Source: Polytrichum commune
Taxonomy: Eukaryota; Streptophyta; Polytrichopsida; Polytrichales; Polytrichaceae
Length of the DNA: 64,000 nucleotides
Direction of reading: 5' to 3'
Assembly (NCBI GenBank): GCA_950295325.1
Contig: OX485809.1
Location: forward strand, 37,269,081-37,333,080
In this document: positions 12,747-23,890 of the stretch, piece by piece
Layout of the letters: each line of letters begins with the position of its first letter
Position numbering within the stretch: the stretch's first letter is position 1
Made by a program: the position numbers and the translations under genes
The notes under the pieces: model-generated
The model's input: the letters and a program-made list of their open reading frames with translations, nothing else
Database searches by the model: none
Told to the model about the DNA's origin: nothing

Positions 12747-12755
12747 CGCGGGGGG
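12747..12755. repeat. G homopolymer
   Basis: A run of about nine G residues preceded by CGCGC. It lies upstream (on the minus strand) of the last recognisable exon of the oxidase pseudogene, within the inferred intron. Confidence 0.8.
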
Positions 12756-13374
12756 GGGTGACACAAAGGGGGGTTTGTATGCCATGTGTGACCAAGGGTA
12801 TTTTTCTAGGGGATATTTTGATGTAGAGGATATATTACATAAACAATTGCATTACCTTATTTTGTAATTAGCGATGTTTCAAAATACCATACGATTGCTT
12901 AGAAGTGAGAGAGGGTAGTATTATTTTATATTACTCCTTTGTAAAATAAAATAATTGTGTGTAAGGCTTAAATTAAAGAACACTAGTTGCACCAAGCATC
13001 ACAAGTAATAAACCCTACCCAAATGACAAAGAAACATCACAAAGCAATGGATGCAAAACTTATATTCACATAGTATCTGGTTTTCATCCATCCACATAGC
13101 ATGTACTACTAGTTGCATAGTACCGTCTTTATTATAAAGCATAAATTAGATCTAAAACAATAAAATTGGTCACATTATGCATAACACGTCATTTATTAAA
13201 ATTTGTAATTCCCTAAATTTTTGGACAATAATTTACCTCCAAGAAATTCCAACATTTTCGGCCTGATGAATAAAGCACAATATATTTAGTTTCACATTGA
13301 TTGATAATTTTTGATAGATCACTTCCATGGGTCCCTTCAAAGGCATAATTACGGTTCTTAGCCTAGTGTGGCTG

Positions 13375-14424
13375 GGCCAGGGATTCGTGGCACTCATGTA
13401 TTTTCATTAGTGAGAGTTCATTCATCTTTGCGGATGAGATGAACCACTTAAGATACTATCTTATGTCGTCGGCTCCTTGTCTCAAGGATTTTAAAAAAAA
13501 CCAAGTTTTAGTAGTTCTAAATTATCCTGCTCTAATTCAATACTTAAGGCAATAATACAAAGGGGGTTAGACATAAAAAAACAATATGCCTCATATAGAA
13601 GCAAGTGGATGCATCATGCGTTGCCAACTTATCATTACTAGTCCGGTTATTTTTAAGAAATTAATATGGGCGGACGTTAAATACCCCCTCATGAACTTTC
13701 GGGGGTGTTAGATTTGGGTTGGGGCAACCTTCTAAAGAAATTTTTGAACCCGACCAAAAATTGTTGCCCATCCCACCCAACTTTAAAAAAAATGCCCTTG
13801 TGTTCTTGAAGGCCACTTGACTACAAATCCCATATTGAGTGCATTTCACCTTCAAGGTCTAAAATCCAATATATATGTGCACTTCCAATTAGTAAATAAG
13901 CTATTGATTGGGATTTCATTTCAGAAGTGAAACCATCAATGAAGCACATAATTAACTTGGAGATCAAAAACATTACAAAATCCTCATTAACATTGAAGTT
14001 ATAATTTTGTGACTTACCATTTAAAATTATCTTTGCCATTCTAATGATAGATTAGTATAAGTATTCATAAGATAACCAAAATGAAACAATGAAGATAGAA
14101 TATAAAATATATAACAAATATTTTTTATTTTTTAGGTAATATAATATGAGGTATAAATAAATGATATGTTATTTGGAATTAGACTTGTGGGACAACATTA
14201 TGAATGGGGTATACTCAGAAAATCAGAACATCATTGCCCCTTGCATGCCAACTAATTATATTTACAAAATGGCCAGTAGTTCACAATAGCTATGAGGGAG
14301 AAAATAGGTCTTATATGCCAACTCGGAGGCATTTCACTAAAATAAGCTCCATCCGAGCTTCTTGATGGACTCATCCGATTTTTGTTACCAGATGACTTTA
14401 CTTGAGTGCCACGAATCCCTGGCC
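13375..14424. mobile_element. 1050-bp non-autonomous DNA transposon (Mutator-like?) inserted in the oxidase pseudogene
   Basis: The element has perfect 22-bp terminal inverted repeats (13375-13396 and 14403-14424), beginning GGCCAGGGATTCG and ending GGCACTCA. It is flanked by a perfect 9-bp duplication, GTGTGGCTG (13366-13374 and 14425-14433). That duplication is, on the other strand, the oxidase codons CAG CCA CAC, and family similarity resumes at the same codon on the far side, so both insertion site and orientation are exact. A 9-bp duplication is typical of Mutator-like elements, although the repeats are short for that group. Internal frames are under 75 codons with no transposase motif, so it depended on another element. 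The perfect ends suggest a fairly recent insertion. Confidence 0.85.
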
Positions 14425-17420
14425 GTGTGGCTGTGCCCCATACTTGTAAAATGCAATTTGTTCAATCTTGTCGAATATATCTTCGTCTAGCCTCAGTGTC
14501 GTTGAATGAGTGCCTCGATACGAAGTGAACGTCCACCATAGCCACATCCTCTTGGGCACCCAGGTATGCACCACTTGAGGCCTTCACAAAGCGGCTGAGA
14601 AAGACCATGTACACATCCAAGCCACAGAAACTCGGAGGGTTTATTTCTCTCAAGGCTTTTACATTGGCTATGAAGTCCTTCAAAAGACAGGATGGGGATT
14701 GCAGCAGATGCCTCAAGAAACAGGAGGCCTTTTATTCTTCGGTCCCAAGGACAATAGTAGCCCGGTGTCAAATTTTTGTGGCATCCGCTCCCCGACTGTA
14801 TGAGATATTGATTGTTGACCAATCACTGGGAACAACTGACCCAACCCAAATCCAACTTCCAAGTTGTGCACCAGTGCTCAGGTTGGCCACTTGGCATCTG
14901 GTACATTGGTCTCTTGTTGACTTCGCAAGATCCTCCGCAAAACATCATAAATTTGCAACAACCTATTAGACACTTCGAAGTTTGCTCCAAATGTTGCAGA
15001 ATGTGGGATTCTCAAGGGCACACCCAACGAATTGCATTTTAAGTGCACACGCATTCCTAGGTGACTTTTAAGTGGCTTTTCAATCTAGGTAACCCAACAG
15101 TCGATCGACAGTCATCAAAGAACCGTTCAAATGGCCCTCAAAAGTCACACACACTACTTGAAATGTGGTAATTTGATGACACGGTGAATCGACACGATGT
15201 GACCAGAATGACACGAGCCCGACTCGGGCCTGACTAATTGAGATAATCAGTGTTGTATCTTACCCCATTGCAACCCAAATTATACTAAGCATTTGATGTA
15301 GTGGCCTACACTATTCCTCATGAATCCACACTGTCTATACTTACTGAGCGGCAACTAGAGAGAGTGTCACATGACAAGTAATGAAGACCACTCTAATTAA
15401 CTTGAATCACCATTTTGAATGCCAGACTATATCAGATGTGTAGATTAGCGACCCACAGGACTATAGGCATCGTGAGAATCATGGGAGGTACTATAGGCAT
15501 AGAGAACATCTACAAATCAGCAAATCACAAAGTCTCATACAGGGCTCGTGGGCATACAGTTCAACAATCTGATATTTACGAGTGGGTTACTGGGGGCTTG
15601 CCAAGGGATCTTGCAAACTCGATTTCGGTAGAAGGTCTGGCCTGGAATCCACAGAAGCAGCTGACACTATTATTTCCAGTGGCATTCGCTGGGACTCGCT
15701 CATCAATGCGGTAGATAACTTGGTGTGTGGACGGGAACCAAGTGACATCACCAAAAGCAGAGGGTTTGGCAATCTCCAGTATTCTGTCCTCCATCCCTAT
15801 TTCTGTGTTGACAACCTGGAATGACACATTTCTCTTGAATGTGGGTTCTAATTGCAGCGTCACCGTTGACACAACACCCAGCATGCACTTCCAGGGACAC
15901 CTTCGTGGCATTCAGGTCTGGGTCAGTTTGGTAAAGAGTTCTAACTTTGTCATACCCTTCAGCTGCTGTTGCCGGTAACACCATGCTCGATCGTCTCAAT
16001 TACATACTCATGAACAGCACCGCCTAACCCAAAATGGGAACTGCCATGAGTCCCTGTTGCCAGTAAGCCTCCCAGTGCCAAAGCATCCCAGGAGGGTGAA
16101 ACTTGGAAGTGCAAGGCTTTGCTTGGCAATGGCGTCAAGCACATCCCTCAACTGGATGCCGCTCTGCGCGGTGACAGTCATGTCTGATGTGTCTATGCTG
16201 AGTACGGAGGTGTTACTGTAATTTTTGGTGCTTATGAAAAGGCCCAAAGCCGGAGCCCCGAGCCTGGGCAAGTCAACTTGGGAAAGCTGTGGCCATACTT
16301 GGTTCCTACCTTGATAGTTTGGTTGTTTTTCACGGCTGTCGCCACTGCATTCACTATCTCTAGCTCAGTTGTTAGGTATACCACAAGTGCTGCCTGCAAT
16401 TCATACCCCGAAGTTCACCACTTGTGAAATTCAAATATCACATAGACGAGGGTGGTTCAGACATTAGATCCGAACGTTTGCAGATAGGAAACGCTTCTCA
16501 GTTAAGCTCGTAATGCAGCAATCACATAAATTGAAACTCTGGGTGAAGTGAGTTACGGCTGATTGAAATCTCGCCGTGAGGCAACCGAAAGAAAACGCCT
16601 GGATGCTGGTAATCTAGAGTTCCATATTCCACCAAATACCACCTTGGTGAAGGGCTTCAGGAGAGGCTTAATCGTTATTGGAGTATGCCAGTGCACTTGA
16701 ATTACTACCATCTTATTTAAATTAGATTCTTGGCAAATGAAGCACCAGCAAAATTTAGGTCACTTTAGGTGGACGGAACCGAATTCTTTCATCCCAGGAC
16801 ACATCAACCCTAACTACATTACAACACACACAGAAAGGTGGTGAATGGGTTAGCTTTTCATTTAGGTGTAAAGCACACATGACATTGGAAACAAGTGTAA
16901 ACTGGCAGACTCGACAGCAAGTGCACTAGATTACAAAGTGGTTCGGGAGTATTTATAGTTATGAAATATGTATGGGACTAACTTCGCCTGATCAGTCCAG
17001 AATCGTTCCACAAGTATAAGTTTCTAATGATCAATATGCGACTTCAAAAGCGTGCTTGTATCCGCTCGTCCCTCATCCATTGATAAAAGTTTTATCTGTC
17101 GTTCAATCAAAGAAGTAAAGAAATAAGTGCATGTGCAAAGTGAATCATGTACCCTGCAAGAATTTCTAAATGGCCAAGTTGCAGACGCATTATTGATGGT
17201 GCATCCTGTTGCATCACACTGCTCCACAGGTAAGGCAATGTTAGCCCCGACAAGTATCGGGATCCCCAAGCATAGTAATGTGGTCACCATCCACAATCCA
17301 ACATATGTGCTCCAGTAAGGGCGAGGTTCCATGTACTGGTCCATTTTTTGAAAAAGAATTGGGTGGCCGGGTGGGAAAAGGGTGGTTCCATGTGCCCATC
17401 CCCCTCATCCAAGGGCCGGT

Positions 17421-17431
17421 ACCCCCCCCCC
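17421..17431. repeat. C homopolymer (10)
   Basis: Ten consecutive C residues inside a stretch unusually rich in CCGATG/GCCGAT words (17.46-17.68 kb), whose origin I do not recognise. Confidence 0.8.
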
Positions 17432-17671
17432 AAGATGGGTGTCCCACTATGATCGGGGAGAACCGACGGCTAGTTCATTACCAGCCGATGGATTTCCCCT
17501 CATGGCCGGTCCAAATTTCCAACCATCGGATGGCAATCCGATTGTAATTTCAATCCTTCGGCAATTAGCCGATGGACCAGAAAATGTCCCGGAAATGTAG
17601 CCGATTCGTCTTGTGAGTTACTGGATTTCAGCCGGAAGAAGTATTCAAATTTCAAAAATTGGCCGATACCC

Positions 17672-17857
17672 GTGTCTACATCTAACTTAGAAAGTATGAT
17701 GCGTGTTGCTATAGAAGGCCTAGACAATGATTTTGATGATATTCTAACAAGTGCTCTAGATCTTTGGAAGGATGCTGCTAAGTTTCGCTATTTGTATAGC
17801 AATCCAAAGCACTATTTGTCTCGGGCATCTGATGATGCACTTGAGGAAGTACCCTAA
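17672..17857 (+). pseudogene. Possible hAT transposase C-terminal remnant
   Basis: A 61-codon frame reads MMRVAIEGLDNDFDDILTSA and then ALDLWKDAAKFRYLY. This resembles the end of plant hAT-type transposases, where an I-E-G segment precedes an acidic/aromatic helix with LW. No dimerisation domain or zinc finger is visible upstream, so if real it is a fragment. The identification is from memory of the family and weak; an unrelated chance frame is possible. Confidence 0.25.
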
Positions 17858-19016
17858 ACCTTAAACTTTTTGAATTATGCAACCTTTTCATGACCAAATC
17901 CAATTGCTTCTATGAAGAATTGGGGGACCCTTGGCTTTCAAGCGGTGAAGGCATTGCTAGGTTCAATTCATGCCAAGGATATTAACTCTTCAAATTTAAA
18001 GTTTTGAACATGCCTTTCTTTTCACTTATTCAAGATTTTGTACTAAGAAATGATTTCTAATAAATTTTCATTCATTTTTTAAACAATTAGTGCCGATATG
18101 AATTCCATTTAATCGGATATTGGCCAATGAAAATATGAAAATATAGGCAATTGGCTGATTGATTTTACAAAAAACCGGCTCTTGCCGATGTAAATTGGAA
18201 AAAATCTGACCCTTCGTAGCAACTACCAGCAATTAGCCACTAAGGTTTCAAAAACTTCCCGAACTCTGGTGTCCCACATTATACATTGTGCAAGGACCGG
18301 CGGTCCTAACGGTCACAAGAAGGACATGTGCCGGTTAGAGAGCTCCGGTGACCGGATCAGCCGGTCGTCTTGGCTACACCCTTGGGTACTAAAGGCCATA
18401 TTGTTCTTCAAGTCCTCTCTTTTGGGGTACTCCTAGAGCTCCTTGCTCTTGCATCATGCACTCTTTGTACACTCAAAGCCTAGTTGTGAGAAGAAATGAA
18501 AAGGAAAGAAGAGATAGAAAATGATTGTATGTTATATCGTTGGAGTTCTCATCATGAACTCATGAACTCATGAGAACGTGCATCTCATGATGTTTTCAAG
18601 AATTTCAAACTTAATAACAAAAAAAAGCATATTGAAAATGCATAGAGAAAATGCATTGTGATAGTAAGTGTTGGGTTTAATAAATAAAAATAAAAATAAA
18701 AGACTATTCAAATGTATTAAAAATCACTTATAAACAATGTATTATCACGATTTTAATTGAAAGTAAAATATAAAAATATTTATATCTTCCCATAGATGAT
18801 ATCCGTACCAACCTATGGACACCAAGAACACATAAATTAAAATTCATCCAATAAATGTACGGGACTTCTTGTACAAGTCAAATATCAAAATTTAAATGAT
18901 GACGACCTTCAGTACCGGTCACCTTCACTAAGTGTGACATCTTATTATTCACCAAATTTGGTAAGAAAGTAGGAAATCGAAATAAACCGGCACCCCACAC
19001 AGAAGTATCCCTCCAT

Positions 19017-19061
19017 TAAATGGGTGACATCACTCATTTTTTTGGATGATGTCACCCGTTT
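19017..19061. repeat. Short perfect hairpin
   Basis: AATGGGTGACATCA pairs with TGATGTCACCCGTT across a loop of about 16 bases. It could be the core of a decayed foldback element; nothing else supports a function. Confidence 0.5.
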
Positions 19062-19139
19062 CTCACCCACTTAAAAAATAGACCAGCACCAGCACATGGA
19101 ACTTGGCCCTAATACCTGCATACTTCCAATACTAATTAA

Positions 19140-19462
19140 GGTTTGCAGGTGTTGTTAGGTTCCTTTTCTTGATCAGACGCCTATATTTGATTGGTTTGTG
19201 ATTTGGTGAAGATCAAACAACAAACAACATAAAGACAAACGTTTAAAAGAGATTGGACTATGTTCTCAAATTTTACTAACAACTTCACACTCTATAGTGA
19301 ACACAATTGGGAAGACTTATGTATTCGGTTAAGGAGTCAACAAACATGCACTTTTCAATAATTATGACTAAGCCAGGGGAGGTCCAATTTTCAATATGTT
19401 CTTAATATTTATTTCTATGTTTCATCATAGATTTTCTAATTACGCAAACTTGAAGATGCAAA
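19140..19462. repeat. Dispersed repeat, copy A
   Basis: About 300 bases align in the same orientation with 29530-29838, for example TTTGATTGG..GTG, AAAGAGATTGGA, GAACACAATTGG, ACATGCACTT and TTTTCAATATG in the same order. The copies are diverged and neither carries a coding frame, so this is an old transposon fragment of unknown class. Confidence 0.6.
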
Positions 19463-22400
19463 TAGTGTCCCAGACTCATGTTGCAAACAATTGTCAAAGT
19501 ACTTGGTGAGCCACTAAGGGTTTGTAGGTATTATTCAGTTTGTTTTTTTTATTGAGTTTACACAACAAAATTTTGTATTGCATCAACAAAACCTATGCTG
19601 ACGCATCAGAAAAGCATGGGGTTGGAATTCAGACCTTCATTCATTTAAGTTATAGGCATTGGAAGTGCATGTTGGTTGATTGGCATAATAGGTCCTCCCA
19701 ATTATGTTTATTATTGAGTGTGGAGCAGTTAATAAAATATGAAGATGTAGTCCAATCTCTTTCAAATATGTGTCTTTACAATGTTTGTTTTTTGATCCTC
19801 ACATGACCACACATCAACCAAATAGAGGTGTCTGATTAAGGAAAACCACCAAATAACAACCACATACATTATCTGAGATGGAATGTGGAATGCCAAACTT
19901 GTTGATGAGCCATTCTAGTTGAAGGCCCCCTATCCTCTTGCTCTGTGAATCATTTGAATTCCAAAATCTGCATCATATGCTAAAGATGACAACCTCAAAA
20001 GTCCACTAAGGTAGACGGTGCTTAAATCAATACTTTAAGCTATTGCACATACATATGGCTACATGGTTGATATAAAATATGTATACTCATATTAGCCTTT
20101 TCCAAACATAGATATAAAGAAAGAAATTTATTTTTAGCCTCAATTGGATATTTGATGAATATTCAAAGTCAAAACCACTAGCTTCCTTAAACCAATATAT
20201 AGGTCCCGTGTATGACGACCTTGGATATGATGAGGACCCCCACTCTCATTGCCTAGAACCGACAAAACATAGTTGGGTACTTGACCCAAACTACATCAAA
20301 GCCCAAGTAGTAATGGTATGCAAAGCCACGTGGCCACCTCCATGATTCCACCTAGTTCGCTTGCAAAACCATCACCTTGCATCTCGGGAACCAACCCCCT
20401 TGCATCCTGGGAAATGACCCCTTTGTGCATTGTGGACTTACCTTCTTGGCTTTGTGAATAGAATGGCTAGAAAAGGCATTGACAAGCCACACTAATCCCA
20501 CCTTGAACCAACCCGAGATAGAGTGGAGCATGCTACCTACGTTACATGGAGGTAGTGAAGGCCGCTATGAGGTGGCATCACTAATGGCACCTAAAACCGT
20601 CACTCTGTGGGCCCGGCACTCCTACATCACGGGAAACAATTCAAGGTCATTAAGTGTTGGCAATTGGGAGGCATTTATAGGTGTTGATTTTGGGTGGGGT
20701 ATTGGTTTTAGCAATACCTTAATTGATTAAGAGGTTCATTCTTGTGCAGGAGGACATGATGACCATCAATCCTTTCAACCCTTGAGAAAAACAATTTCTA
20801 TTTTTCCTACATTGGAAATTCACACACTAGTGTTGGACCTACTTGGGAATGAAATGTGAACGCTTGAGCAATTAGGGTTAATATTCATTGAAGATTGATG
20901 TATTATCTCTTTTTTCATATCGATCTGAATGCATCACCATATTTCTCCATTTAGACAAAACATGGTCCTACTCAAGTCTTGTAAGCATTTCCAAGATCTA
21001 TTTTCATGTTGTTGCATCAAGACTTGCTCAAGTGGTTTTATCTAGGCAATGTAACAATGTTGACCACACCTAAATAGTTTCTACATGTACACACACATTC
21101 AGAAGTAGAGAATCTTCGATTCGATAGCCTAGATCAACATCTTCCTCAACTCCAATTTCAGCGATTTCAAAATTCTTTGCTCTTGATTTGCAATTGCTAA
21201 TCTCCTCAAGCTTCTAGTGCTCGAAACCATTGGTTGGATGGTTCCACAAAGCAAGTCTCCACATTAGGCTCATCCACCTTAGATGAATTTTGTTTCCCTT
21301 CGCACCTAACTCATTTCTAAGTGCATTTGGACATTTTCTCACAAATTTGAGCTTTTGGGTTACTTCAATTATATGGTCGGATTTGTCAATACACTTCCAA
21401 TCTTTGGAGATTTTATGTGAGGTATCTGAATCCTCACTAAAAACCTAAATGTTATGATAGTATAATATGATGAAATATATAGAAAAAATCGATGTTAAAT
21501 TTATATAAGTAGATGATAGTATGGGAAATATAATAGAAAATTGCTTTATATCTTCATAATGAGTTGTGCATTTTTTTATTTTGTTTATCATAGGATCCTA
21601 CCATACAACTTTATTGGAAGGTCTTACAGTAGAATTCAACATGTTATAATCTTGGACTTGGACTTAATCCAATTTTACTTAAATAATAATGGGTCCCACT
21701 TCTTGTAGGATATGAAACATGAAATTAGTGCAAGATGATCAGTAAATCCAAGTTGTGCTTGTAAGTCATATTTTAAGGGGTTCGTATGAATGTCTTATTA
21801 ACTATCAAAGTGAGGATTCTCATGCTCATTAAGTGGTCATACGCGTCCTCCAATCTGTTGACTATTGAACATAGAATGGTTAACATTTTTTGAGCATGTA
21901 GTCCAATCTACGTCAAACAAAAAAAATTTGGGGCCTAGCTCTTGCATCCACACCTAATTCATACCACTCAAATAAAGGTGTCCAAATTATTGTTGTGTTT
22001 GATATAGGCACATCTACCTTACACTTTTTGGTTGTCGGATGGGATCGCAAATTAGCTCATCTAGTTAGCAGTTGTATACTTTCATGAAGGATTTTTTTAA
22101 TTATTTTTAATCTAGTAATCAAAATGAATATGCAAAACTTATAAGAGGTAGAAGGAGTGTTACATTATACAAATAATGACCTTATTGATTCTCATATTAT
22201 TATACTATTAAACCCAGAATCATGTTCTTATTTTGAACACATACATGATCCATTCGCATCATATCACGTGTCTCCAAATATGTCTTCTTCAAAAATGCTC
22301 AACACATACACCTAGGGGATCCGTATTTGCGGAAAACCTAAAGTTGAGGGAGATGGGACCTCTCCTTTGTAGACAGAACCTACATCATTTTCAACATCAT

Positions 22401-22472
22401 TTTTTATATCAGTGTCCCAGTCATAGGTAGCTTCCTCAAATTCCCTTCTTCAAAAACAATATGAAGCACAAG

Positions 22473-22605
22473 CATAACATTGTTCAGATCCACAACAATG
22501 TTATGTGGAAGTGACAAGTATTACATGGAATATTTCTAGAGATCAATATGAACGTAGAGAATATTTGGTGGAATATTCATTGTTATGGATCTGAATAATG
22601 TTATG
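22473..22605. mobile_element. 133-bp inverted-repeat element
   Basis: The left end CATAACATTGTTCAGATCCA is matched by the complement of the right end, CATAACATTATTCAGATCCA. The inverted match extends 28 bases with two differences (through YAACAATG). The interior is 77 bases without coding capacity. The outermost CATAACATT is shared with the right ends of the 140-bp elements at 8.1 and 10.6 kb, though the interiors differ. Confidence 0.7.
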
Positions 22606-23348
22606 AGTGTAATGACCAAACTCAAATCCTCTGTTTTTACATGTGATTCAAGTAAACCGTATATAGACACTCAATCCACTTGTTTTGCAACCTCTCTTAT
22701 GTTTGTGTGCTCATTCTAATGTGCAAGGCTCATGGTTCTTTGTCACATTTGACACACGTCAAGAAGCGTTTTGCATTCATGCGTCATGGGTGCTAGGGTT
22801 ACCATGGCGAGGCATTTGCATTGGCCTCCAAAAAGGGTCTTGTGCTCGTGTTCCATGGTGGAATGGCCATGATGACAAATAATAGGGCTAAGCATAATTG
22901 AGTTTTCCTCAAACACCATTGCCCATCTAAACATAGACCAACAATGAAATCAAATAGGCATTATGAAAGTACAAACTACACCATGTTTGGATTTGTACTA
23001 TTTTTCTTATGGCTACATGTGAAATCTAGGTTATGATATGATAGTCTAGCCACTAAAGGTCTTTACAACACTGCCAAGCCCAAACTTATGTAAATTATTA
23101 TGTATGTATTTTGCACTACATGTATTTAGTTCTTGGTCCTTAGCCTCACAATAAAATCAGAGTCAAAATATTGGTCAAAACTTTATAATACGCAAATCCA
23201 AATTTTGCATGTTGGGGGAACCATTTGACATTCTTGCTAGAATTTTTTTTTCCCTTTTGAACGGAGTGGGCATACAAATCCTATGGAAGAGTTATGGGAG
23301 CATTCCTAGCTTGATAACCTCCCAATCCCAACATATTTGTACTTTGAT

Positions 23349-23480
23349 TGTGAAAGCTCAATGTTATACTTTAATGAGTGATATGGTTAGGCACTATAAG
23401 CAAGTGCGGCATGTTACTTGTAAACGGGTTTCACATTCTCACTTTTGATAGGGCACTAAAGGAATACCCTACACCATGCG
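23349..23480. repeat. Local direct repeat, unit 1
   Basis: About 130 bases recur at 23758-23890 in the same orientation, with shared words such as TATGGTTAGGCA, TATAAG, GGCATGT and CACTTGT. The spacing of about 410 bases and the divergence fit an old local duplication or the remains of a short terminal-repeat element. Confidence 0.5.
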
Positions 23481-23757
23481 AATAGTGAGGCATGGCTTGG
23501 ATGGGTAGCACACATGGATGCTATGTATTGATCACATTGGATTCAACATTTTTCCATTAATGTTTTGTAGATGTAATTTTTCCATTCACAAAGTGAAATC
23601 TGACCTGAATATTAAAAGTTGTGTATTATGGATTTTGAGAGAGACATGAGGTCATCTCATCATAATCAAAGTTTTGTAAGGTTAAGGTTTTGTAAGCCAT
23701 GAAAAATACTTATGTGCACACGCTAATGTCCATAGTTTAGCAAACAAGTGAGTGGGA

Positions 23758-23890
23758 GCTCCAATGTTACACTTTAATGAATTGTATGGTTAGGCATTAT
23801 AAGTAGGTGTGGCATGTCACTTGTGGTCCAACATTGTCACAATCATGATAGGTCACTCCAAGGAATACATCACACAAATGAAAGGTGGAG
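23758..23890. repeat. Local direct repeat, unit 2
   Basis: Second copy of the repeat at 23349-23480. No coding frame is conserved between the copies. Confidence 0.5.

Larger units (their letters stand above)
12475..17290 (-). pseudogene. L-gulonolactone oxidase-like pseudogene, interrupted by a transposon
   Basis: Plant GulLO enzymes are secreted FAD-linked oxidases that turn L-gulono-1,4-lactone into ascorbate. Exon 1 (17290-17153) gives a signal peptide (VTTLLCLGIPILVGA) and the family motif CDATGCTINNASATWPFRNSC. Exon 2 starts at 16393 and reads ELEIVNAVATAVKNNQTIKV, then KYGHSFPKL. The FAD domain continues in changing frames: GLFISTKNYSNTS, LATGTHGSSHFGLGGAVHEY, STVTLQLEPTFKR. The sugar-lactone oxidase half follows: CPWDRRIKGLLF (about 14.76 kb), FVKASSGAYLG, KIEQIAFYKYGAQPH (ends 14425). 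It resumes after the transposon at 13366 with AKNRNYAFEG, a donor at 13236, and a last exon from 12694 (AKFDPHGLLAS, CALKGLCVCKEDIH). At least seven frameshifts and several stops, including TGG to TAG at 13365-13363, show it is dead. 15.04-15.58 kb is not recognisable. Neighbouring genes are intact, so sequencing error is unlikely. Confidence 0.9.

Noticed and set aside
12475-17290. Idea that the oxidase frameshifts are sequencing errors
   Set aside because: Five neighbouring multi-exon genes, over 7 kb of coding sequence, are free of frameshifts, and a transposon splits the exon anyway.
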